A stretch of 10,090 bases of DNA from Trileptium ribeirensis. Taxonomy: Eukaryota; Nematoda; Enoplea; Enoplida; Thoracostomopsidae. Every line of letters begins with the position of its first letter. The stretch's first letter is position 1. Under the pieces are notes generated by a model, which saw nothing but the letters and a program-made list of their open reading frames with translations, searched no databases and was not told where the DNA came from. Location: the NCBI GenBank assembly GCA_030248225.1, contig JASANE010026574.1, positions 1-10,090 on the forward strand. Direction: 5' to 3'. Below are positions 1-7,767 of the stretch, one piece after another. The position numbers and the translations under genes were made by a program.

Positions 1-216
1 GCTTTAAGCCTGTAGGCATATGTTGTGTTAATTATAATTTTATCGTGTGATGTACGTTTGAACGTGCGTTGTTATTTGCCTCATCTCAAAGGTTTGTTGA
101 GAAAATTAGCAGCAGCCTCAAATGAGTCAGTGGTTTGTGCATGACGTTTCAACCGGTTAAAACTGGGTGCCGGCTTGATTTTGTCGAACTTTATATCATA
201 AAGCAATTAGTTCGGG

Positions 217-352
217 TGTCACGGGCCAATTCTTCCCCGGGCTAATTCTACCCCAGGGAACAATCAGCCGGCCAATTCTTCCCCGGTCAACAATTAGCCT
301 GGGCTAATATTTCCCCAGGCAAGAATCGGCCCAAGCTAATTCTTCCCTGTGT
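217..352 (+). repeat. 5' terminal inverted repeat of the Ginger1-type element
   Basis: This arm of about 135 bp matches the reverse complement of 2348-2504 with roughly ten mismatches by eye, plus one 22-bp length difference. It is built from a recurring G/C-bounded motif. GGCCAATTCTTCCCCGG occurs exactly at 224-240 and again at 270-286, and looser versions (CTAATTCT, CTAATATTTCCCC, CTAATTCTTCCCT) occur at about 241, 303 and 335. A TATA-like stretch (352-358) directly follows the arm, about 60 bases before the ATG at 419, and could have been the transposase promoter. Confidence 0.88.
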
Positions 353-1689
353 ATATATGCATTGTTTCAGGCAGTATTATTAACATAATTGTGAATCTCA
401 TTTAGTTATTAATGTAAAATGGCTGATATCTCAGACGACATTTTAATTGAGTTTGTTAAAACGGGTAAATATCCAGATGGCTGGACTGGTCCTGACAATA
501 AGAATATTCGCCGTAAGATTCAAGCGCGTGCTTCCAGGTTCAGCATTCAAAATGGAATTGTCAAGATCGCCACGAACACCCACGGTTTCCTAATCTATCC
601 ATCGTAAAGTGAGCGAGAAGGCATCATGGTCGATTATCACGATTCCCGAGCGTATCTTGGTCGTGACCCAACGATTGCTGCTATAAATGAGCGATATTTT
701 TGGGATGGCATGAAACATGATGTGAACGAATATAATACTTGTAAAAAAGCAACCACCAGTGGTATTGATAAAGTTGATGCTCCTCTGCATCCCATTCCCG
801 TGACCAGCCTATGGCATCATGTCCAAGTTGACCTTATTAAAATGCCGGAAAGCAATGAATGTCAAAATTTTATTCTAACAATGGTTGACTTGTTGTCGAA
901 GTGGGCTGAGGCAAGTGCATTAAAGGACAAGCAGAGTCCTACTGTTGCTAAAGCTATTTACAAAATCAATCTTTTTGAACAAGGGATTTCCTGCAATACT
1001 TTCATCTGATCATGGTTCTGAGTTCGTTAATTACGTGCTCGAAAATTTAGCCCTTATCAACAATGTCAAAAAACGCGTATCGTCCGCCTATCACCCATAA
1101 TCGCAGGGATTGGTTGAGCGGTTCAACCAAACGCTTCAACGGTCCCTTTTTGAAAATGCTGGGGGATGAGGAACAAAGCAAATGGCACAATTTTTTGGAT
1201 GAAGCTGTATTTTTCTACAACACCAATCCTCAGGAATCTACTAAATTGCGGCCATTCGATCTCATGTACTGCCGAAAACCATAATGATGACGCTCGTGAC
1301 GTCGATCATTGAAACTGTAGAGATGGAAGTTGATGTAGAAGGGTTGGCAAGGACATGAATGGTTTTGGAGTCAACCGCAAAGGCTAACATTGACAAAGCC
1401 CAGCAGAAACAAAAATAACTTGTCTCATGAAAAGCGGCATCAAAAATTTCTGTGAAGATGGGGCAGTTGGTGTCGATTAAGAATGTTCGCAAGGCAAGTC
1501 GTAAAGGAAGCAATGTGGAATTTTCCGGAACCGGACCGTATAAAGTCATCAAAATAATGGACAAGAACAAGGTTAAGCTACAGAATCCTAAAACCAATAA
1601 CATTTTATTTCAGTCGGTGGCGACGAACAGTATAAAGCCTTATCTGGTACGGCAAGATGTAATAATTAAAAAAGTTAAACAGAAGCATA

Positions 1690-2250
1690 AAAAATATTGT
1701 CCGACTAATGCAGCCTGGCGGAAAGAAGCCGCTCAAAAGTTTAACATTCCAGTTCAATCTATTGTCACTTATGGGACGGTAGGGAGGGAGTCGGGAGAAC
1801 TTATCACGGTTGAGAACATTAAGGGTGACGGTAAGTGTTTTTCAGGGCGTTGAGCTTTTGCATTTTCGGTAATCAGGAAAAATATAAACCTGTCCATGAT
1901 AAACTGGTGGACTTTATGGCAACTGAAATAAACAAGAAGCTGAAGGGTATAATGAACCGGGAAATTGCCGATTATTTTAATGAATCTGGAATAAAAAACC
2001 CCGGGGTTTGGGCGACGGAATCCGAAATAATGGCTGCAACTGCATTGCTTTCGACGACAATCTTCGTGCACTCGACCGTTGGGTCTACATCAGGCAAGAA
2101 AAAGTGTCTGGAATTTAAACCAACAACCTTGGGTTGTACGGATAACTATTCAGGCATGGCTATTTACCTCATTCACCCCGGGCAGGATCAGTATGAAATC
2201 GTTAAAAGTGGAAGTAAAAGGACGTTGAATTTAATTTGGACACAAAATCC
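1690..2250 (+). other. OTU-type cysteine protease domain at the C-terminal end of the transposase pseudogene
   Basis: OTU domains are papain-like proteases that usually cleave ubiquitin chains; their role in Ginger-type transposases is unknown. Seen: VENIKGDGKC is the block I signature (usual form DGNC), with the nucleophile Cys at 1836-1838. It is followed, after a one-base slip in the T run at 1838-1842, by FFRALSFCIFGNQEKY, the usual helix after the Cys. Middle blocks follow, with GVWATESEIMAATALL and IFVHST. The final block is AIYLIHPGQDQYEIV, where families normally have HY; here the His position is Gln (CAG at 2189-2191). The nucleophile motif remains but the catalytic His looks lost. 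From 1838 the frame stays open to the stop at 2426-2428, inside the 3' TIR. The original stop codon cannot be placed. Confidence 0.78.
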
Positions 2251-2347
2251 GTTATTATACGAACTAATATTCTTATTTCCTCCGCTTAGATTGGCAGAAT
2301 GGAAGGTAGTAGTATTCTCGGGAAAAATTAAACCAAGCGCAAGGCAA

Positions 2348-2505
2348 ACACAGGGAAGAATTAGCCTGGGTCGATTCTTCCCTGGGGAAATATTAATTCT
2401 TCCCTGGGGAAATATTAGCGCGGGCTAATTCTTGACCGCGGAAGAATTGGCCGGCTGATTGTTCCCCGGGGAAGAATTAGCCCGGGGAAGAATTGGCCTG
2501 TGACG
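2348..2505 (+). repeat. 3' terminal inverted repeat of the Ginger1-type element
   Basis: Read on the minus strand from 2504, this arm begins GTCACAGGCCAATTCTTCCC and follows the 5' arm to its last shared bases (GTGT, at 2348-2351 here and 349-352 there). It is 22 bp longer than the 5' arm because of an internal tandem duplication at 2374-2417. The final base (2505) does not match its partner at 217, which may be a point mutation or may mean the true end is at 2504. Confidence 0.88.
2374..2417 (+). repeat. Perfect 2 x 22-bp tandem duplication inside the 3' TIR
   Basis: Positions 2374-2395 and 2396-2417 are identical 22-mers (ATTCTTCCC at one end, GGGGAAATATTA at the other, each unit being a partial foldback). 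The 5' TIR has a single copy at the equivalent place (about 304-325, slightly diverged). The duplication therefore arose on one side only, after or independently of TIR formation. Confidence 0.9.
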
Positions 2506-3840
2506 CGAGCACGAAAAGTTTAAAGTATAAACTTGATTTTGAAAATTTGTATTGATTTGTATCTTTCGTATCACCCAGCTTAAACTATTAAAATCAATTA
2601 CAGCGATTAAAAAGTGGTATGCTCAAATTGATATCACTATAAGGAACTGCACATAATAGCAATTAGTTCACGTCGTTTATATACATTTAATGTCGGGTTC
2701 ACAAAAGGCAATATCAGGCCTATATTCCGACAAAAATAGTTTTCTTCCCAGTAGTGTTCTAACTCAAAATGTGACCTGACTGAACTGTCTCTTATATTAC
2801 ATACGAAGGTTAAGACAAATGACTAACATAAAAATTATGCATAGACTGTGCCGAAAAATGAAGTACAAATTAACAATATACAATTTGGTTGAAATAATTT
2901 ACTATTCAGAAAATCAACGTTACATTCTGAAACGGAAAGATTTACATATATAACATATACTTAGTAGAAAAATTTGTTCCAATGTCTATTTTAGAAATCA
3001 ATCAATGAGCACGACTAATTCATTTACTGGACTATTCTTTTAGTTTATGAATATTCAGAAATAAGGATTGATATCAGGCTGAACAACAAAATGTTTCTGG
3101 CTAAAATGATCCCCGATTTTTTTATCACACGTAATGTTTGCTAGTCAACCAAATTCGAAATTTTAAAATTTTTATTTAAAAACAAAAAATTTCAAATTTT
3201 AAAATATAAATTCTAAATTTAATCAATGTTTGATGTTATGTTTTTCTACGTCACACTATTTTTCTAAAAACCACTCCTACAATCAAGAAATGTATGTATA
3301 ACTTAAATTTCGACGTCAAGTCAAGGTAAAATCCATTAACACAAATCAATATTTGTAAAAGCATAAGCTAATCTGCCTGCATATCTCGCCTACAGCGAAT
3401 CGAGACGTAAATCTATGATGACGGGTAACCTCAATTCGGACCCACATTTTTACAATAAACCAGAAATTTAAATCCTTTCTTGAGATAGATCGCCTTAATT
3501 TATTGCCGTTATTGAAAGCAACTCGGGTCTGTGTAAAATAGATTAGGTCAATTTTGCCACGGGGTACACCTATTAGTCTTGATGTGCAAACAACTTGACT
3601 ACAAAAAAGCCATATTCTCAGTTTTGGGCCAACGACAGTCCATTATCATTTGTCACTGGGAGAGTGCTTACGGGAAGATAGTCCTTTTCAGGAGACAATG
3701 ATACTAGGTCCAGCCAACCTATTCCATGATCTAGCTATGCGCTATTTTGCATTTTTCAAGCAAGGAAGAATCTAGTTACCAGCAATTTAGGTTTCGCCTT
3801 CCTTGTTTCTTTCTAGAAGAGTTAGCCGAATAGCCGCAAC
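2506..3840. other. AT-rich stretch without a supportable gene
   Basis: About 1.3 kb of AT-rich DNA with stops in every frame and no protein motif found. It holds only simple A/T tracts. The densest is at 3150-3225, where AATTTTAAAATTT-like runs form a loose inverted repeat. No tRNA boxes, transposon ends or coding periodicity were seen. Confidence 0.6.
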
Positions 3841-3852
3841 CCGTCTCTCTCC

Positions 3853-3877
3853 GCAAACTGCCGCCCCCCCCGTTTGC
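3853..3877. repeat. C-rich foldback: GCAAAC / GTTTGC stem around a C8 run
   Basis: GCAAAC (3853-3858) and GTTTGC (3872-3877) are exact inverted partners separated by 13 bases that include a run of eight C (3864-3871). It lies in a small G/C-rich island (about 3825-3930) within AT-rich DNA. A short open frame crosses the island on each strand, but neither looks like a known protein. The island may be a fragment of a dispersed repeat; its identity is not known. Confidence 0.5.
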
Positions 3878-4018
3878 ACAGGCTACCCCACCGGGATACC
3901 GAAAGCCGCCCCTCGAGTAGCTTCACGCGTGTATTGCCAAACATAAGAAAGAAGAAATTCCAACTATGCTTCCAAAATATGTTAGGATTGACAAGTTTGG
4001 ACAATATGTGTCCTCGTC

Positions 4019-4050
4019 ACATATTCTTGAGCATCCCTCTGAGAATATGT
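4019..4050. repeat. Inverted repeat, perfect 9-bp stem
   Basis: ACATATTCT (4019-4027) pairs exactly with AGAATATGT (4042-4050) across a 14-base spacer. It could be a cruciform, the remnant end of a small foldback element, or chance in AT-rich sequence. Confidence 0.45.
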
Positions 4051-4089
4051 ATTTTTAACACTGTAATCATCCATTTTATTAATGCCTGT

Positions 4090-4109
4090 TTTGGGTTACG
4101 AAACCCAAA
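4090..4109. repeat. Hairpin, perfect 8-bp stem with a 4-base loop
   Basis: TTTGGGTT (4090-4097) and AACCCAAA (4102-4109) are exact inverted partners around the loop ACGA. It is followed by a short A run (4114-4120). It sits 40 bases after the 9-bp inverted repeat at 4019-4050, and no gene is nearby to make it a terminator. Confidence 0.5.
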
Positions 4110-4542
4110 CGCTAAAAAAATTAGAGGTCAAGACAACATATATTTAAGCCTATTATATAGTTGTCCGCAGATTTAAAACGCAAGGAACAAAAAATTTAAG
4201 TATCTTTAGAGCAATAAATCGTTACTTAACAAATGTAAACACAATTGATATTTTATCACAGTTATACTACTGAGCAGCAGAATTTTAGCAATTTAACAAT
4301 AAAATAATGTTATTAAATACACTGCTAGAAGCGTACCACCTAATTTAATACACTGGCTGGTACTATGGAGTTCAAGCACAACAATCCTTTCTGAAGACGA
4401 ATATTCCTGGAAAGCTCTTTGATCTTTTTAGTCAGCCAACCCGGGAACCATTAGCCAGGTCCAACCAGGAAACCATTACATTTTATGGTTTAAGTAACCG
4501 TGAGTGGCGCAAACATAATGCAGGCCATGATGTTGTCGATAT

Positions 4543-4645
4543 ACTAAGTCTAAGCCTTAGTCTTAGCCTAAGCTACAGTTCTTATATCAAACATACACTA
4601 AGCCTAAGTCGGGGGCTGCTGTCCTCCGAACCTCGCGCTCTAAGC
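4543..4645 (-). repeat. Left arm of a GCCTAA/TTAGGC-type repeat with a G/C-rich module
   Basis: The plus strand carries CTAAGTCTAAGCCTTAGTC, TTAGCCTAAGC and ACTAAGCCTAAGTC. These are variants of GCCTAA, the complement of the nematode telomere hexamer TTAGGC. They run into a G/C-rich module at about 4608-4645 (GGGGGCT, CTCC, CGCGCTCTAAGC). The reverse complement of about 6640-6760 shows the same order of motifs, so the two arms form a diverged inverted pair about 2.1 kb apart. They may be ends of a composite or foldback element, or two independent insertions of one repeat family. Confidence 0.55.
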
Positions 4646-4647
4646 TG

Positions 4648-5003
4648 TTCTTTTTCTAACGTCATAACGTACCGCCCCTCAGGGTTACTTGGGCCGAATT
4701 TACGATAACTGTAGTAGCTGTTGAACATTTTCCATACCGCGTCTGCGACTCGCGTCTGAGAACGGATACAAAATTGTCATTGTAAATTCAAAATTGACGG
4801 GGTTCGGATTAAGAGTGAGGGGACTAACCCACTCTTAATCTATTCTTTTCTAACATCATAACGTACCGCCCCTCAGGGTTACTTGCTGTTGAACATTTTA
4901 AATACCGCGTCTGCGACTCCCGTCTGCGAACGGATACAAAATTGTCATTGTAAATTCAAAATTGACGGGTTTCGGATTAAGAGTGAGTGGCCTAACCCAC
5001 TCT
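4648..5003. repeat. Tandem duplication: about 188-bp and 161-bp copies
   Basis: Copy 1 is about 4648-4836 and copy 2 about 4843-5003. They share CATAACGTACCGCCCCTCAG, CTGTTGAACATTTT, ACCGCGTCTGCGACTC, GGATACAAAATTGTCATTG and GATTAAGAGTGAG in the same order, with only a few substitutions. Copy 1 has 27 additional bases at about 4691-4717 (between TTACTTG and CTGTTGAAC) that copy 2 lacks. Both copies end in CTAACCCACTCT. Short open frames through copy 2 (about 4883-5249) have no recognisable protein content and arise from the repeat, so no gene is called. Confidence 0.85.
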
Positions 5004-5009
5004 CTTTAC

Positions 5010-6425
5010 AGCATAAAAAAGCGCAGCACTTTGTACAAAATTCATTTAAGCTGGTTTCTCTTTTCGTATTTTACAATCTTTATTCCAGAAAAACAACTAG
5101 ATACTATTAGAAACCGTAAACAACTCGACGCCACGCCGGCTTGCTATAGAATTCACACGGTATTGGCACAAAACAAAATACATTCATTGGAACAGATTTA
5201 TAACAATTATTATGACCAATCATACGTCGATTTTTTGGAAAACATATAATCGTAATTCAAAAACGTTGTACTGTAAAAATGAACGTTGGCTTATTACTGC
5301 AACAACCGTTGAACCATTTTTCGCTATGACCATTGTAATAACACATCTACTTAACTTATATATTACACGAGCATAAAATAGATAAATATTCTACTAAGAG
5401 CCAGGGTCCCAACTACAGTGAAAAATGAACTTGAAAAAAGAATCAAAAATGCAAAAAAACAGCAAAACCAGGATTAGAAAGCTTAATATATAGGTATTAT
5501 AACAAAAGCGTGGGTCCCGACTGTTGACGACGATCCGACTTCCCTCGGATAGCCTGATCCTCCTGAGGCTCGCACGCCCGCCCCCTTTGGCAAAAATAAG
5601 CAATATCCAGGCAAAAACGAGCAAACTGGGCGAGATTGGTAAAATTTGGAGGAAATCGGCAAAATGTATTTACCTGTGGTTGTTTCCGCACACAAAATAT
5701 TTTAAAAACCCCTTCTATTTCTGCCAAAGCATCGTGAAAACTGGAGAAAAACAATATGTCAGGATGAATGTAGACGAAATGCCGACCTTAATTCGATTTG
5801 TGTTATACTACAAAGCAAAAGCAAATCCTTAGATGCTATGCAAAGTATTTTTGTCGTCAGTAATTTACGTAAATGTCAATTTCAGTATTCAATGAATTTG
5901 CGGCCGCAATTATCAATTATATAATTCAATATATAGTAAGAATCAGTGCCCTGATTGGGCTGAGGGGAAATATCAGAGAAGGGGCCACCATCTTGTCAGT
6001 ATAGCCCACATAGTCTCTGGACCCCCAATCATCTCTTATCCCCAAAAGAGTTCTCTTCGATATCAAGGTCGCCCCTTTTCAGGCATAACCTGCTGATGAT
6101 GATAAATTATTGTTCTTTTTATTTGGATTTTTTGGGGTATAGAGGCTTTTTTGGCAAATTTTTTTCCTAAAGCTCGCCTTAACATAGTCACCCTCCCTAA
6201 CCCCACATGGACCAGTTTTTCCTGCTTTTTCCAATGGAAAAGGTTTCAGGGCTCTAGCTCTTCAAGGGGGTTCAGAAGAGGGGCCCAATTTCAGCGGTCG
6301 GATTTTTTTTAGAAATATGGATTTTGGTTTTTGACCTTTTTGGACATAACTTAGGATTGGATTGACCGATTCTGCTCAAATTCGGATATGATATAGAAAA
6401 TGCAATGGGCTATACGGCGATGTAT
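5010..6425. other. Non-coding stretch, no supportable gene
   Basis: The longest open frame here (5524-5832, plus strand, 102 codons) has low-complexity, unconserved-looking content and is overlapped by equally long minus-strand frames, so it is not called. A G/C-richer patch lies at about 5505-5590. Two related 17-base units starting GGCAAAAA (5589 and 5610) form a short imperfect direct repeat. GGGTCCC followed by RACT occurs at both 5404 and 5514. From about 6110 to 6340 the strand is T-rich with homopolymer runs. No RNA gene signature was seen. Confidence 0.5.
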
Positions 6426-6430
6426 GGGAT

Positions 6431-6477
6431 GTGACGATTACTATTCGTCACAAGAAGATATGGCTCCCGATATCGGG
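6431..6477. repeat. Hairpin next to a 12-bp perfect palindrome
   Basis: GTGACGA (6431-6437) and TCGTCAC (6445-6451) form an exact 7-bp stem with a 7-base loop. Fifteen bases further on, CCCGATATCGGG (6466-6477) is a perfect palindrome. Both lie about 200 bases inside the right-hand telomere-like arm. They could be protein-binding sites of a mobile element, but nothing in the window identifies a partner. Confidence 0.5.
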
Positions 6478-6639
6478 AATGCAAGTGAAAAATGGATATT
6501 TTGATGTTTGGAAATTAGGTTTAGACTGGGCTCAGTTTTACGGTAAGCTTGAAGCTTAGGTTAGGGTATCCGGAAATACTGCACCGGCAAGCGCAGGCGA
6601 GGAAGCACCAGTACTGTGCACCTAAAACCGTGGCAGTTA

Positions 6640-6760
6640 GCCAGCAGAGCGGCTTAGTGCGGGGGTCCGGGAGTGGGAGCCCCGGCTTAGTCTTTATAGG
6701 CTTAGGCTTAGTCTAAGGCTTAGGCTTAGTCTAAGGCTTAGGCTTATTTTGTTAGGCTTA
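6640..6760 (+). repeat. Right arm: TTAGGC-type array with a G/C-rich module; perfect 18-bp units
   Basis: The unit GGCTTAGGCTTAGTCTAA occurs exactly at 6699-6716 and 6717-6734, then as a partial copy at 6735-6746, followed by a further GTTAGGCTTA at 6751-6760. The unit is made of TTAGGC hexamers with a TTAGTC/TAAGGC variation that makes parts of it self-complementary. To the left, GGCTTAGTGCGGGGGTCCGG and GGGAGCCCCGGCTTAG (about 6651-6690) match, in inverted orientation, the G/C module next to the GCCTAA arm at 4597-4645. This is an interstitial telomere-like repeat or a repeat-family end, not a true chromosome end, since unrelated sequence follows on both sides. Confidence 0.75.
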
Positions 6761-6841
6761 ATCTAGAACTCTATAAGAGAACGTATTACAGACATTGGAA
6801 CTAACCTCTAGACACGATACAATATTTTCAGCGAATTGTAG

Positions 6842-7767
6842 TCACCATTGAAATTCAATAAGGGTTCGCTGGAATAGGCTATGAGGACCACCTTGGCGTC
6901 GCCGAATGAAGGTTTTCAAATTTAACCAAAGACCATCAATGTTTTGCGTATGGGCGTCAAGATTGTCGGGATTAAGGAATTGGCGGTTATGGTGGTTGGC
7001 GCAAGTATATTGCTGGGGGCTAGGTAGGCGGCGCAGTCCTTGGATGTAGGTCTGGAAGCTGACGGTGATGATGCGGGTTCCCGATCGGATATGTTGAAAT
7101 ATTAGAGGCATGACTGTGTTGATGGTGCGATTGGGGACGTGGAAAAGTAGACATTTGTCCGTTTGTCGTTCAATCATGCCCACAACCCAACCATGCTGAC
7201 GACGTGGCATGCCGCGGTTGTATTTTTGTCGAAAAAACTTCGACTCGTCAACTTCTACGTCGATACCGGGGCCACCCAACATGCTGTTTTGCCAACGATC
7301 GCGGTCGTAAGCCACACCGACATCGCTACAGTAGTTGTACCAGTTCGTAATGGTATCTGTGGCGATCCCTGTTTGCAAGCGAATGAAGTTTGACGGCAAG
7401 TTGTTGATGTAGCTGAAAATTATCATGAGTGTCGTTTCCAATGTGATCCGGTGACCGGCAAAAAATGAGCCGCTTCAAAAAGATAATTTGGCTCGGCAAT
7501 TTTTACAGCGCCATTCGTACTTGTCAAGGCGCGCGAGGCATTGTCATTACGCGCACCCAAATACATCGCGTCGCCACATGTACATTGTTGGTTGTTAGCG
7601 ATAAGTCTCCATTGGGCAAGTAGAACAATGGTATCTTCATATGTACTTGTTCTACGAACCGTTTGGTTATAGGTCATGCGCAAATTATTAACATCAGGTT
7701 CAGGAAGTATACTATTAAGGGGCGAAATGTTAAATCTAGTATTTTGAGGTCTGCCACGTGCTGCCAT
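6842..7767 (-). pseudogene. Merlin/IS1016-type (ISXO2-like DDE) transposase pseudogene
   Basis: A transposase of the Merlin superfamily would cut and paste its element through a DDE active site. The likely start is the ATG at 7767 (MAARGRPQN). A zinc-ribbon-like region follows: CTCGDAMYLG in the first frame, then, after a frameshift near 7521-7535, YEWRCKNCRAKLSF in the second frame. That frame has an in-frame TGA at 7475-7477, just before SGSFFAGH. The catalytic half is open from there to 6842. Seen, numbering from 7441: VEVDES with the first Asp at residue 65, HGWVVGMIER, IITVSFQTY where the family has an S-D pair (Asp replaced by Val, residue 127), FLNPDN, and HTQNIDGLW where the family has Glu (Asp at residue 169). 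The frame ends with LIEFQW, close to the usual C-terminus. I found no convincing TIR pair. The copy is dead: two frame-disrupting changes and a broken triad. Confidence 0.85.

Larger units (their letters stand above)
419..2428 (+). pseudogene. Ginger1-type transposase pseudogene: H2C2-like knuckle, DD35E integrase, GPY/F, OTU
   Basis: Transposase of the enclosing element; the intact family protein would cut and join the TIRs. The start is the ATG at 419, in good context (AAAATGG). A gypsy-type N-terminal part reads to FLIYPS, then hits TAA at 605-607 and continues in the same frame. The zinc knuckle (about 640-760) is eroded: the HDS...YLGRDPT segment lacks the second His and only one Cys (NTCKKA) is left. 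The integrase core follows: first Asp at 830-832 (QVDLI), second Asp at 1008-1010 (SSDHGSEF), Glu at 1116-1118 (GLVERFNQ), with 35 residues between the last two. The GPY/F module has GPY at 1533-1541. An OTU domain follows. Breaks: stops at 605, 1098, 1282, 1416 and 1428; frameshifts near 970-985, 1145-1155, 1285-1380 and 1838-1842. Several stops fall inside conserved motifs, so introns do not explain them. Function is lost. Confidence 0.88.
217..2505 (+). mobile_element. Decayed Ginger1-type DNA transposon (integrase + OTU), full length with both TIRs
   Basis: This is a 2.3-kb non-autonomous relic. Seen: matching terminal inverted repeats at 218-352 and 2348-2504, with a single broken gene between them on the plus strand. 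The gene codes for a gypsy-like integrase followed by an OTU protease domain. Known: Ginger1 elements are DNA transposons whose transposase is related to Ty3/gypsy integrase; they have TIRs starting TGT, make 4-bp target duplications, and some carry OTU domains. The left end reads TGTCA, which fits. The right end, read inward, starts CGTCA, so the last base differs. The flanks CGGG (213-216) and CGAG (2506-2509) match at 3 of 4 bases and may be the target duplication. There is no reverse transcriptase, protease or LTR, so it is not a truncated retrotransposon. The gene is full of stops, so the copy cannot move itself. Confidence 0.82.

Noticed and set aside
364..370. GTTTCAG just upstream of the transposase ATG, resembling a nematode 3' splice or trans-splice acceptor
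   Set aside because: A short motif that is common by chance in AT-rich DNA; there is no supporting exon or second signal.
1831..1844. GTAAGT followed directly by TTTTTCAG, like 5' and 3' splice signals of a 14-base intron
   Set aside because: The bases code for the OTU nucleophile motif (GDGKC followed by FFRAL with one base slipped), and a 14-base intron is not plausible in an animal. The frame change is better explained by loss of one T in the T run.
419..1853. Truncated Ty3/gypsy retrotransposon as the source of the integrase
   Set aside because: There are TIRs instead of LTRs, no reverse transcriptase or RNase H upstream of the integrase, an ATG close behind the 5' arm, and an OTU domain downstream of GPY/F, which is the Ginger1 layout.
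3874..4176. 100-codon open frame on the plus strand
   Set aside because: It crosses the C-rich island and two hairpins and has no recognisable domain or coding character.
4883..5249. Overlapping open frames of 75 and 95 codons
   Set aside because: They start inside copy 2 of the tandem duplication and have no protein-like features.
5524..5832. 102-codon open frame on the plus strand
   Set aside because: No motif, no family resemblance, and overlapping minus-strand frames of similar length; it probably results from local base composition.
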